DNA of 64,000 nt from Eremomyces bilateralis CBS 781.70. Lineage: Eukaryota; Ascomycota; Dothideomycetes; Eremomycetales; Eremomycetaceae. Location: the NCBI RefSeq assembly GCF_010015585.1, contig NW_022985071.1:209292-273291 (forward strand). Direction: 5' to 3'. The position numbers and the translations under genes are program-made. Positions 23,374-34,752 of this stretch are shown here, one piece after another (position 1 is the stretch's first letter; the number at the start of each line of letters is the position of its first letter). A model generated the notes under the pieces. That model was given only the letters and a program-made list of their open reading frames with translations. It searched no databases and was not told the origin of the DNA.

Positions 23374-24408
23374 ATGGCCGAAACCCTCGAAAAAACCGCT
23401 GGCGACACCGTGTCCAAGCTTCGCGCCGTCCTCACCTCCGAATCCCAGCCCCTCGCCCACCGATTCCGCGCCCTCTTCTCCCTCAAGCACGTCGCCTCGC
23501 AACACCCTCCCACACCCCAGACACGCCCCGCAATCGACGCGATCGCCGCAGCGTTCGCTTCGCCCTCCGCTCTACTCAAACATGAACTCGCATACTGCCT
23601 GGGCCAAACGCGGAATCAGGCCGCGGTGGCGTATCTGGACCAGGTGCTGCGGGATGTGACGGAGGATGCGATGTGTCGACACGAGGCGGCGGAGGCGTTG
23701 GGGGCAATTGGGGATGTGGAGAGTTTGGGGGTGCTGAGGGAATTCCGGGATAAGGAAGGGGAAGAAGTGGTGGTCACGGAGACGTGCGACATTGCGGTGG
23801 GGAGGATCGAATGGGAGACGTCGGAAGAGGGGAGAAAAGAAAAGCTAAAGGCTAGGTGAGTTCATGCTAACCAATTTTTTTTATTTGTGTATCTGATTTG
23901 TTTTTCCAGCGATTTTGCCTCAATAGACCCGGCGCCACCAGTCCCGATGGCCACAACACAACCCGAAATCAACGAGCTAGAATCCCGTCTACTAGACCGA
24001 AACTGTCCGCTCTTCGAACGTTACCGCGCTATGTTCGCCCTGCGCGACCTCGCATCCCCGCCTGACCTCCCGACGGCCGTTCCCGCCGTCCACGCGCTCG
24101 CCAAAGGTTTCACGGATGGATCAGCGTTATTCCGGCACGAGATCGCGTTTGTCTTCGGGCAGCTCTCGCACCCGGCGTCAATACCGAGCCTGGTGGAGGC
24201 GCTAAGCAACACGAAGGAGGCAAGTATGGTTCGACATGAGGCTGCGGAGGCACTCGGCAGTTTAGGGGAGGAAGAAGGGGTGGAGGATGTGTTGAGGCGT
24301 TTCTTGGACGATGAGGAGCAGGTGGTGAGGGAGAGCTGTGTGGTTGCCTTAGATATGGCGGAATATGAAAGAAGCGGGGAGGCAGAGTATGCGATTGTAC
24401 CGTCATGA
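23374..24408 (+). CDS. lia1: Deoxyhypusine hydroxylase (Lia1/DOHH)
   Basis: Two exons (23374-23855, 23910-24408; intron 54 nt, GTGAGT to TTCCAG, phase 2) encode 326 residues. The enzyme hydroxylates deoxyhypusine on eIF5A, the last step of hypusine formation needed for translation of difficult peptide bonds. It is built of two four-repeat HEAT halves. The four di-iron His-Glu motifs are all present: LLKHELAYCLGQ, MCRHEAAEALGAIG, LFRHEIAFVFGQ and MVRHEAAEALGSLG. The linker between the halves (FASIDPAPPVPM) falls at the exon junction. Length agrees with other fungal Lia1 proteins. The gene converges on rpa12, and a tandem duplication lies just beyond its stop codon. Confidence 0.95.
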
Positions 24409-24413
24409 ACGAC

Positions 24414-24606
24414 AATTGCCCACCCCGTTCTTGTTAGATAAGAGGTAAACCACATGCATGAAAAGAGATATGCGGGTCCGTATCCAAGGTTGCCTTCCGG
24501 CACATTCTGCTTTGTGCCCAAACCGTTGTTTGATAGAGATAGACCACCTGCATGAAAGGCATACACGGGTCCGTATCGCAGCGTTGCCTTCCGGCCCATT
24601 CTGGAT
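24414..24606. repeat. Tandem duplication of a unit of about 95 bp in the lia1/rpa12 3' region
   Basis: Copy 1 (about 24414-24510) and copy 2 (about 24511-24606) share GCATGAAA, CGGGTCCGTATC and GTTGCCTTCCGG in the same order. They differ by transitions, transversions and small gaps, so the copies are old. It may lie in the 3' UTR of one or both genes. Confidence 0.7.
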
Positions 24607-24656
24607 GGGCCCTTTCGTTTACAATGAAGACAACCCACGCAAATGCAGCGGGGCTT

Positions 24657-25234
24657 TCAATTGTTTGTGTTCCATCTACGTGATAACCCATCAGCTTGGC
24701 CCTCAAAATTTAGAATTGCGATCCAACTTACGAATGACCGCAATCGCAGTTGTAGAAAATAGTAGACCCTTCGTCCGCGCTTCTCAACTGGACCGTATGA
24801 TATCGAACCTGCTCTCTCCCACACTTGTCGCACGTCTCATCAATCAAGGCATCTTGCTGAAGATCGTCTTCGGAGATCTTCTGCACTTCTGATCGCTTGG
24901 CTCTTAGCGCGGAGGGAAACGCTGTGTCTTTCGATCTCGTGATGATCACTTTTGCTGATGTATCTAGACATGGTCGTCAGCCACGGTTCAACAGAGGCGA
25001 ATGGTCTGTAGGATATCGGCTCCCGACGACGGCACCGCGATTATAGGGACAGAAGAATACCGCGAAACAAACACGGGCGAAGAGATCTTCCGCGCTCCCA
25101 AGGAGCATAGGACTCGTACCTTTATTCTTCGTTCCGCAGACGCCACAGTCGAGGACACTGCGCGCGATCTCGGTGCTCTTGTCCAGCAGACTGCCACATG
25201 CGGTGCAGAACACGCACGATCCGATGGACGTCAT
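24657..25234 (-). CDS. rpa12: RNA polymerase I subunit A12.2 (Rpa12)
   Basis: Three exons (25234-25120, 24963-24732, 24675-24657) encode 121 residues; introns are 156 and 56 nt. The N-terminal zinc ribbon has FCTACGSLLD and CGVCGTKNK. The C-terminal TFIIS-like ribbon has CDKCGREQVRYHTVQLRSAD with the catalytic-loop Arg-Ser-Ala-Asp, then YNCDCGHSWNTNN. In Pol I this subunit gives RNA cleavage during backtracking and helps termination. The last exon is only 19 nt and supplies WNTNN and the stop; without it the protein would stop within the intron and lose its conserved end. The ATG at 25234 is chosen over an upstream in-frame codon because MTSIGSCVFC is the family's usual start. Convergent with lia1. 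Confidence 0.93.
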
Positions 25235-26357
25235 CTCGCCTCTGTTGCGCACGGCAATTCCTTGCTCTGGTTGTGATGCGTCTGTTTCTGTTAACACAGT
25301 CGGAAAAAGTTTGGGATAATTTGTTGCTGTCACAGTCCGCAGGGATTGTCATCTCGGCGACGTTAAATCTTGCGGGGGTCCCTCGTCGATCTAAACCCGT
25401 TGTGGCGCAGATCCCCGTTTTATCTCGACGTCGCCAGTTTAATCCGGCTCCTCTGCTATTTCTTTGTTTCTTCCTCTTCCTCTCTCTTCTTCTCCTCGTC
25501 ACATCTTTATCTGAAAATATTAGAGATGCGACTTGTCAGGCATGTTGTTGTCCTCAAGGATTCATGGCTCAATATCGGAAGAGACACGCTGTTTGGCGAT
25601 AATGTATACGCTATTGGTTCTCCAAGGAACTCTTGACATATATCCGCAGGCCTCCTTAACATATGGACCCCTTCCTTCTCTCTGAGTCTTTCTCTTGCTG
25701 GAGTCTACAATGTGTTTCTGTAGTGGGAGTCTTGCTCCAAGTCATCGTCTGTTTTCAAAACTCAATATCGGGGTTATGCGAAAAGAGCATGGATAAAAGC
25801 ATAATATTTCGTCCGAAGATGAAGACGATGCTTCCCCTCATCTTCATGTTGGTGTGTTGAGTTCGTCGATAAGTACTACGGTTGCGGTGGAGATGTACGT
25901 GGTACGTACGGGTACTGCGTCGTACTGTACCAGCACGTGCACTTGCCCCGAGCGACGCCTCATCCCATATCGACTTATTAGATCATCGGAACAGGAATAG
26001 CGTAGCCGTTTGATATCACTTTGTTACGCCTACGCCTTGCTTTATGTGATTCACATATGATCATAAATGCGCTAAGCACAGCACGTCACTTTCAGATGGA
26101 ATACAGTGAACGCCGCCCGCTCATCGTGAGAAGTTGATTTCGCACAACCTTTCTCAACCTTCTACCTTGTGCTCACACCTTCTCTCATCCTCTACCCCTT
26201 ATTTCTCACGCTTCATCATATAGATCGTGTGGAATCTGATCCATTAATTGATATCACTGGGAGATCCACGGCCAGCCCCTGGGCCCTCCCATTATCCGTT
26301 CTCTGAAGTCAGCTCATCTCATCGACGCGCTAACGCTCACAATCCAACCGAACCCAC
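25235..26357. promoter_or_regulatory. Divergent intergenic region between rpa12 and the MFS gene
   Basis: About 1.1 kb, no gene supported. The last 250 bp before the MFS start are pyrimidine-rich (CTTCTC and CATCATC runs), as in many fungal promoters. A GCACGTGC palindrome lies near 25933. Confidence 0.4.
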
Positions 26358-28529
26358 ATGGGGAACGTCATCAGTGCCGCATTAGCGGCGACAACAGCCC
26401 CTGCCAATGGCACTGGGCCATCTATGCCTATGTGGCAGTGGATTCTAATTGAATTTGGGTGAGTGATGCATCAGTGGTGTTCACGAGTTGTGGTTCGCAG
26501 TGGACTTGCGTGAAGCAAAAATCAGTCGACTCAGTCGCAGTTCCGTAACAATGGGCATTCGAATAGTTAACTACGTGTTAGTATCTGCATGGGTGTCTTT
26601 ATCTCCATTATGCAGACAACCGTTCTCAGCCCTGCGATGGAGCCAATTGAGAAGGCCATCCGCGCACGGCCCGGACAACCTGACTGTGCTGCCCTTGCCT
26701 ACAATCTTGCCTTTATCGCATTCGCGTCGTTCATGGTCTCTTTGGCGGATGTCTCTGGCCGGCTTTTCATGTACTTCTTGTCTGCTATGCTCTATATCTT
26801 TGCGTCCCTTGCATGCGGAATTGTACGCACAGTTATTCCACTCATGGTACTTCGTGCGCTCCAAGGAATCGGCGGCAGCGGACTTTACGGGATAGGTGCT
26901 GTCATCGCGACGGAGGTTACTCCTATCAGCATGATCCAGTTCAATAGTGCCTGTTTCGGATTCGCCATTGCGGTTGCTGGTATGACGCCCTCTTTTGAAT
27001 TGAAGGTGATGAACTATACTGACCGAACTCAGGTGTTTGCGGTCCCCTGATTGGTGGTGCCATTGCCAAGCTGAAGTGGAATTGGATCTTCTGGATGAAG
27101 TTGGTCTTCCCACTATTCAATGGCTTCTGTACTGACAGTATCTAGCTGCCTTATCATCACCGTATCCATGACAATGGTCATGTACTCCCTGCCCCGTAAT
27201 GGTAGGGCGCGACTTCACCTACAGGTCCCCTTCCGGAGGATTGACTTCTTTGGCCACCTCCTCTTCGCCATCATCTCGGTGCTGCCGATCACTGCCCTTC
27301 AACTCATAGGAATCAATCTCTACACCACCTCAACCCCCGGAGTGACTCTCTTCTCCGTTCTCATGAGCATCGGGGTTGTCTGCTTAGTTGCGTTGGCCTT
27401 CTGGGAACGATGCCAGACCCAAGTGCAGTCCGGACGATCTACCGCCCTGGTGCCGATGAGTTTCATGCGAAACGGCGCGTTCGCGGCAACTCTCATCGCC
27501 ATCTTCTTCAATGGTTGGATCTATTTCGCCATCGTCTTTGGCCTGCCTCTCCGCCTGACTATCGTCAACAAGTTCACGAGCGCGAGAGCAGGGCTCGCCT
27601 TGGCGTCGGTGCTTCCTGCAGTTGCACTTGGATGCATCACGGCGAGCTTATGCTCACGCAAGCTCAATCGCACCACTCTAGTGATGACCCTTGCTGCAGT
27701 CCCCGTGCTCATCGGTACGGCACTACTCACGTGGCTCGGCGATATAGACAGTGTCAGGACTGACCCAATCTCATCCAAAGTGTTGCTCGCGCTCCTCGCC
27801 CTGGGATTCGGGCTTGGACTCACCATCTCCTCCGCCACCCTGGTCGCCAGCTTCGAGAGCGGTCTGTGGGACTACGGCTCTGCCCATGCCCTGCTCGGCC
27901 AGCTGCTTGTTTTCGGCGGCACCTTAGGCGTCGCCGTCAACACAGCCCTCGTGGGCGTCGCCGATCTCAAGCACCAGATCCTGCAGCTCTCCTGGCTCCA
28001 CGCCTACCGCACCACGATGATCATCTGCTCGGCGCTCGCCGGCGTAGTTCTGGTGATCATGCTCGTCTCCTCCGCCTTCTGGCCCACCCGCTACCCCTGG
28101 GTCTCGAAGCAGAAATACATCGAGAACCAAATGTCCGCATGGACGACCGCGAACCCGCCTCCTCCTCCGCCCACCGCACCGGCGCCACACACGACCCTAC
28201 AGCTCGCTCTGATGCATATCGGGTTTTCCCACCAAGCGCCCGCACCGCCTGCTACATCCGATGTGTCCAATACGGGGTCGGCGCATGATCTCTCGAATCT
28301 TCCTCAACCGGCCGGCAACCAGAAGCAGCCGGAGGGGACCGAAGGCCAGAGCCTGACCAGCGTGTCGAGCCAGACCACCTACGCGACCGGTAGCGAGACC
28401 ACCTACGCGACCAGTAGCGAGACCACCGATACGACTGGTGGCAATACCACCGACGGGGACCGAAGCTATACCGCCCCTAATGACACGAATGGATACCCGC
28501 GTCCCATGTCCGTGTACCAGCTCGTTTGA
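26358..28529 (+). CDS. Major facilitator superfamily transporter (drug:H+ antiporter-like)
   Basis: Four exons (26358-26458, 26582-26979, 27033-27099, 27146-28529) encode 649 residues; introns are 123, 53 and 46 nt. The first helix starts at WQWILIEFGICMGVFISIMQ. The MFS motif A-like loop LADVSGRLFMY follows helix 2, and LRALQGIGGSGLYGIGAVIA resembles the antiporter region of helices 4-5. Further hydrophobic segments continue to about residue 510, giving roughly 12-14 helices. The last 140 residues are a hydrophilic Ser/Thr/Pro-rich tail with near-repeats of ETTYAT. The substrate cannot be told; close relatives export toxins or metabolites. No biosynthetic genes lie next to it. The donor of intron 3 (GTTGGT) is non-ideal but is the only choice that keeps the frame. 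Confidence 0.85.
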
Positions 28530-28616
28530 GGGTCACCCACCTGCTCTTTATATGCGATGGATGTACAAGGGCGCGTGAAGGTGTGGGATTGGTGGTTGCG
28601 ATTGTGGGATTGATGG

Positions 28617-28980
28617 TTATGGTGGAGTATGGTGCTGGTGTGATATGGTCGGTCGAGTATGGCGTTCCGGTCTACAGTTCTTACTGAACTGGACTCTTGT
28701 ACCCGTTGGCCGTTGCTTTAATGATGGCTTTCAAGAGGATGATGAATTGTGGCTTACGAACTGCTTGGTGAGCAGTGTTCATGGCTAAAATTCAATAATT
28801 ATGGCGGAGTTGGCGCTGGTGTGATATGGTTAATGGAGCATGGCGTTCCGGTCCGCAGTTCCTTGCTGAACTGGACTCTTATACCCGTTCACCGTTGCTT
28901 CAATTACTTTCGAGGTGGATGATGAATCGTGGTTCGTGAACTACTTGGTGAGAAGTGTTCATGGCTGAGATTCGACGGAT
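28617..28980. repeat. Imperfect tandem duplication, unit about 182 bp
   Basis: Copy 1 (about 28617-28798) and copy 2 (about 28799-28980) share GCTGGTGTGATATGGT, ATGGCGTTCCGGT, CTGAACTGGACTCTT and AGTGTTCATGGCT in order. Substitutions are mixed and there are small gaps. It fills most of the space between the convergent MFS and suv3 stop codons. Confidence 0.75.
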
Positions 28981-28999
28981 ATGTACAATAATTCCTCCA

Positions 29000-31626
29000 C
29001 TACGTGCTAGTACCAATGCTCTTCCTTTCCTTTTCTTCTACACGTTTATCTTGCTCCGTGTTGAACTTAAACGACCTATAAGCCAACGGTTCACCATCTG
29101 CCCCATCACGCTGACCTTCCTCATCTCTCGAAGTCTTCGGGTCCGAAACCCCATCCTTCGCCGTCTGATCCAGCAAAGCATTAGCCAGCTCCTGCAAATG
29201 CCTCTGCTTCTCCTCCCACCGCTCCCGCCCCGTCATCGCCGCCAATGTCCCCAGCGACTTCTCAATCTGCTCCTGCGTCATCTCCTTCGCCTTCACCGCC
29301 ATTGCCCGCGCCGTGAACACCCCGTTGAATCGATAACTCAGCCACAGATACAGCACGATCGCCTTATGCAGATCCTCCAGCGCGCTCAGACCCAGCGCCG
29401 AGTTCTCCGGGCCTGGCGTCAGCGCCTCCAGCGGAATCTCCTCCATGTCCGCGATCGTCACCGTGCGTCCTTCCGACACGCAGCGCGCGAGCGCCACGAT
29501 GATCTTGATGAGGAACGGGCTGCGGCCGGCAGGCGCGAGGCTGAAGACCGTGCGGTCGGTGAAGGTCAGGTCGACGGATTCGATGGCGTCGGCGATGGCG
29601 AGCTTCTCGTCGATGTCGCAGAAGTGGAAGACGGAGCTGAGTTGGGAGTGTTCGACCAGCTTGCGATAAATGTAGCTGAACGGGGTCCCCGGTTCGAAGA
29701 AGCCGGCAAAGTCGTGGAGCATCCAGGAAGGGGGTTGGAGGCCGGCGGTTTCGATCGGTTCGGCCTCGCCTTCCATGGCCTCCACGAGGATGGGGTGGTC
29801 TTTTTCTAGGAGGGTGGTTACCCAACCGATGGTTTTCGAATTCTTTGGCGCGACCTTTTCTTCTCTATTGGAATCCGTAGTCTCGCCCAATGGTTCATCA
29901 TCGGCTGCAGGCGAAGCATCGATATCATCGATTTTGGCAGAGCCTTCTACTTCGATCGGAATTTCGGCATCCAAGGCGATACTCTCCGGTTCGGGGGTCC
30001 CAGTTTTCACATCTTGGTTAGCAGCGCGATATCGCCCAGCTCTGCCCGCGATCTGTTTGATCTCGTTGATAAACAGTTGCCGTCGACCTCCCTGATGCTT
30101 CTTGGACAGGGTATGGAAAATCACGCGCTTGATGCTCCTGGAGGGTGTCAGTCGTCATTTGCTCAGGTTTGGAAAAGTCTTACAGGTTAAGCCCCATTCC
30201 AACAGCATCGCTAGCCACAAGATAGTCGTAATCATTGTCCGGGTCATTGAACAGTTTCGCTTGTTGTGCACGAGTCTCAGGGGGCAGTGCGCCATATACG
30301 ATTGCGACGTTCTTCCCGGTCAAAATCTGGATTTTACGCTTCAACCTGTGGATCTGCACGACGGAGAAGCAGACCATACAGTCTCCTTTACGCAATTTCT
30401 TCAAGTCTCCATCGAGGCTCTTGGGCGCAACTTTTAAAGGGCTCAGTCGCTTGTATCGGTGAATCTCCAGTTCGTCACCGGTAAACGCCGCCAGCTTCTG
30501 GATGATGGGCAGTGCACGCTCCTCACCACATAAATGCAACTCCCTGGCATCCGCACCGAGAATGATGTCTGTCCAACCACCGCCCCGATAGTCGTCCCCA
30601 ATCATCTGGATCTCATCGACAACCACGACGTCTACGGCCTTTTTCGGCGCCATCTCCACCGTGCAGCTCACCTTGGACACGGACTGGTCGTTGTCCGGGT
30701 ATCTTCTGTCGTCGCCGGTTAACAGGGCACATTTCGTGCCTTGCGCATTTAGCCGGGTATACACCTCGTGGGCCAGGAGCCGCAGAGGACCGCAGTAGAT
30801 TCCCGATTGCGCCTGCTCGAGCCTCTTCAACGCGTTGTAGGTTTTTCCCGAATTCGTCGGTCCGATGTGTAGAACGATTTTCCTCCGCATGCGACGCGCC
30901 CATGCAAACCATTCGTTGGGATATCGAAGGTTTGCCGCCTTCGTCACCAACTCCCAGTCGATGCCGGAGTATTGGGACTCGGCATACCATATATAGAATT
31001 CGGATCGGATCACCTGCTCCAGCGCTTCAGGGGAGTCGGGGGACACCTTTTTCGACATGGCATTCTTTGCGGCGCGGACAATCCGGTCTCTCCGGTTATA
31101 CCGATCGGAATTGGGTGGAGTAAAATCGACCGTCAGGGACCGCCAAAACGCGTTCAACACATTCGGTGAGGCGGGATATGAATCGTGTCGAAGTTTCGCG
31201 GACGGTAACGGCTTATGCTCGATTTCTATCATGCGCCCGACATAATGCCAGGCATGACCGATGGCAGCGAGCACTCCCGGGGGAATGTTTCCTTGACTTA
31301 GGCTGATAATGCTCTTATAGTCCTGTGAGCCCGATTAGTATGTTGCAGCGATATAGGAAGAGACGAATCCGTACTGCATCCACCCCATCACCAGGGACAT
31401 CATCTCCTACAGCTCGCTGGGCGGCAATCAGCCGATCCTTGACGAATGACGGCCGATTGATGCCATGTTTTGCCTGACAGGAGGCATCGCCGGTAAATTT
31501 TCGAATTAGACTCCATCTAGCATTGACGAGACGACGATGAAAGGGGATTGTCGGCGTGAAGGATGAGAGCGAAGAGACTATGGATCTGCCGGCGACGACA
31601 TGATTCCGTCGCATGCCCTTTAGCAT
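29000..31626 (-). CDS. suv3: Mitochondrial ATP-dependent RNA helicase Suv3
   Basis: Three exons (31626-31375, 31322-30184, 30137-29000; introns 52 and 46 nt) encode 842 residues. Suv3 is the helicase of the mitochondrial degradosome, which decays and turns over mitochondrial RNA. The N-terminal 45 residues are basic and lack acids up to residue 45 (start MLKGMRRNHVVAGRS), fitting a mitochondrial presequence. Walker A is HIGPTNSGKTYNAL near 236-249, the DEIQ box VVVVDEIQMIGDD near 316-328, and motif VI QIAGRAGRYR in exon 3. The Suv3 C-terminal helical domain is seen around AIVLYLWLSYRFNGVF. An acidic insert of about 80 residues between motif VI and the C-terminal domain (rich in E, D, P, S) is longer than expected. 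The tail after GDGEP-type sequence is low in complexity. Divergent from sec1. Confidence 0.95.
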
Positions 31627-32044
31627 GCAGGAAGCTCCCTCCAGGCGCTGGCCGGGATACCAGAAGAATTATGACTCGCGAGGATTAAATGATGGGATAA
31701 TTGCTATGCAAATGTGGAGGAAACGAGAGAACCATAGTAGTTACTAGGGAATAAAAAGTTAGATACGGAATGATCTGATACTCGTCAGGGATAGACGACG
31801 TCAGGGCTCCGACACTGGCTGAATCGCACAGACAGCTGCTCCTCCTCCTCATCCCTTCCCACTGTCCCCTCATGCACATGCAACAGGTTCCGAATTTCGA
31901 ATCCTGCAATCAATTACGACTTCTTTAATCAACCGTGTGAGCCCAAGCTATCGGTAAGCATCAAGTGTGACGCCCATATTGGACTCACGGACACGGCACG
32001 GAACTGGCTCGTAACGCCTCGATGAAACCCTCTCCGCGGCCGCC
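31627..32044. promoter_or_regulatory. Short divergent promoter between suv3 and sec1
   Basis: The two start codons are 418 bp apart. A purine-rich/pyrimidine-rich stretch lies near 31840-31870 (CTCCTCCTCCTCAT). No specific site is called. Confidence 0.4.
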
Positions 32045-34442
32045 ATGAGTGCTTCGATTTTCGATATACAGAGAGAACGTGAGTCATTCGCGGACGGAGT
32101 CGAAGGTGTCGACTAATGGATTGCCAGTTATTCTCGACACCATCCGAAAGAATGCACCGGGAGAGGTAGTTCTCGCCATCCCCCCTCGATCCGAGATGCT
32201 AGCTGCTGAACGTCACATAGTGGAAAGTCCTCATCCTCGATCAGACCAGCCGGAAGCTGGTCGAGAACGTCGTCAATGAGGACGACATCATCAAAGAAAA
32301 TGTCTTGAGTATGCTTGTTGGCTCTGTATTCATGGACGGATCTGATCCGGCGTAGAAATCGAAGACATCGAGGCGCGACGCCAGTCCGACCCTGAGAGCG
32401 ATGTTATATATATCCTTACCCCCGAGCAGCACATTGTGGACTGTCTTATGGCGGACCTGGAGAAGAGGAGGTACCGGAGAACATTCCTAGTATGGACATC
32501 AAGTCAGTGTGGATGCTCGTACCGACATCGTCAATTGCTCACGAATAGCAGTATTGCCGCCAGAGCAGAGACAGCGTATCGATCGCTCGAGCTCAGGACG
32601 AGATCAGATTGCCAAACTTGGGATCACGCATCTGGATTTCTATCCTCGAGAGTCACATCTCGTCACATTCCGAGATCCATGGAGCTTTCCGATCCTATAT
32701 CATCCGAGGTGCAGCAATTTGGTCCAGAAACACATCTCGGACCTGGCTCAAAAGGTATGATCATGACATTCTTCTCGTTATTATATGCTGACAGTGCTTA
32801 AGATTGTCGGGATCTGTATTGCCCTAGGAGAATACCCTACGATCCGCTACTACAAACCGAAGGATCCCCTCCCTTCGCACGAGGCGCATGTTCTCAGCGA
32901 CTTCATCGCCCAAGCGGTCCAAGATGAGATCGATATGTATCGTAAATACCACCAGGACAGCTTTCCACCGGCCACCACTCGTCCCAAAGGCGCACTGTAT
33001 ATCCTCGACCGGTCGATGGATCTGTTCTCGCCGTTCCTCCACGAATTCACCTACCAAGCCATGGCGCACGACCTGCTGCCGATCCGCGACGGCGATAAAG
33101 TCACGTTCCGCACACTGATCAACGAAGGGCGACCGGATGCGGAAGAGAAAGAGATGGAGATCGGGGAGAAGGATCAGCTCTGGGTGGAGAACCGGCATCG
33201 GCACATGCGGGACACGCTGGAGAAGCTGATGAGCGATTTCAAGAAGTTCTTAAAGGAGAACCCGCATTTTGCGAATAGCGGCAACGCGAGCAGCCTGAAT
33301 GCGATCAAGGATATGCTTGCGGGGCTTCCGCAGTTCCAGGAAATGAAAGATGCGTATACGCTTCACATTAATATGGCCGAGGGCTGCATGGAAATCTTCC
33401 AGAAGCACAAGCTGCCGGAGATCGCGCTCCTAGAACAGGTACGCATCCTTCGAACATTTCTAAGCTCCACACTGATCGTCGTAGACACTCGCAACCGGAC
33501 TCGACGAAGACTATCGCAAACCCAAAGGCCTTGCCGACCAACTCGTCCGCATCGTCGACGAAGCGGACGTCACCCCCGCAGATCGCCTCCGCCTCCTCGC
33601 CCTCTTCTCCATCTACCAAGACGGTCTCATACCCGCCGACCGCAACCGCCTCTTCGCGCACGCCGCCCTCCCTCCTTCCGATGAATCCATCCTCCTCAAC
33701 CTCTCCCTCCTCGGCGCCCGTAGCGACCGGCCCCTCGGCACCAAACGCCCCCCCCGCCCGCCAACCCGCCCTTCGCGCTCTCCTCGACGCCCACGTCACC
33801 GGCTCCCTTGACCCCCTCACCTTTCCTTTCGCCAAGCCCCACGAAGCCAACGAGTTCCACGCCCTCACCCAGGAGAACGCCTCCAGCGCCTCCCTCCGCA
33901 CCACCGAGCGCGCAAAGCCCACCTGGGCACGCAGCCGCCTCAACTCCGTCGAGCCGCGTCAGCGCGTCGTGGTGTTTATCGCGGGGGGGGCGACGTTCAG
34001 CGAGGCGCGTGCGTGCTACGAGGTGTCGCGTGCGACCGGGCGCGACGTGTATCTTGCGACTAGCCACATGCTCACCCCCGCGCTGTTTCTGAGGCAGTTG
34101 GGGGATCTGTCAAGGGATCGGGCGCAGTTGCGGATCCCGGCGTTGATGCCGCGGCCGAAGGCGCCGGCGCATTTGTTTGAGGAAAGGCCGGCGGTGGGGT
34201 CGACGCCGTCGGGGGGAAGTGGGAGGTCGGGGAGGCCGGTGGGGATGGCGGGAGGGCCAGGACAGGGGTTGCCGATTAGGCCGGGGGCCAGTCGGTCGGT
34301 GACGGAGGAGAGCCAGGCGCCGTCGTCGTCGGCTACTTCGCAGAATGGAGGGGGGAATGAGCGGAATGAGCGGAATGGGGGGAAGTTGACGAAGGATCCG
34401 GATCGGAAGAAGAAGAAGCTCCATTTCTTGTCGAAGAAATAA
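32045..34442 (+). CDS. sec1: Sec1/Munc18-family exocytosis protein, with a frameshift at a C8 run
   Basis: Seven exons: 32045-32078, 32128-32165, 32221-32308, 32356-32502, 32549-32754, 32803-33438, 33485-34442; six introns of 46-55 nt. Sec1 binds plasma-membrane SNARE complexes and promotes fusion of secretory vesicles at the hyphal tip. Recognisable Sec1 blocks are SIFDIQRELILDTIRKN, KVLILDQTSRKLVENVV, HLDFYPRESHLVTFRDPWSF, GALYILDRSMDLFSPFLHEF, TYQAMAHDLLPIRDGDKV, VVVFIAGGATFSEARACYEV and SRDVYLATSHML-like GRDVYLATSHMLTPALFLRQ. In the last exon the frame carrying LLALFSIYQDGLIPADRNRL runs off the family at RPLGTKRPP, and the +1 frame picks it up at RQPALRALLDAHVTGSLDPL. The switch falls at a run of eight C (33748-33755); one C less would give 701 residues, the normal length. 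Read literally, the protein stops about 30 residues after the run. Sec1 is essential in yeast, so a sequencing error is likely. Confidence 0.88.
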
Positions 34443-34752
34443 GTGGAGGGAGGGGGGATCGCTGGCGACGGTGTCTAGGATGGCATTGGATCGCGTGTCT
34501 CGTAATGGAAATGTGATGCGGCACTTATTTATGATGCGGGACGTGACACCGGATAGCCGAATGTATGTCGGGTAGAAGTGCATATTTCACGAAATTTGTT
34601 TTCATTGTAACGATATCTGAGGATGTTCTCAACCGTACTTCATCCACCGTCTCAGAAAATCGGTATCATTTCTTAGGAAATCTGCATTCACTCTACAGTG
34701 ATGTCACCATCCCTCCGCCCACAGCTCCATCACAACATCCTCCCACATTCTC

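Noticed and set aside
28955-29809. Plus-strand frame of 284 codons antisense to the 3' part of suv3
   Set aside because: Lies wholly opposite the conserved Suv3 C-terminal domain and has Arg/Leu/His-rich shadow composition.
32166-32220. Apparent early stop in sec1 exon 2
   Set aside because: It lies in a 55-nt intron (GTAGTT to ACATAG); splicing gives the expected Sec1 N-terminus.
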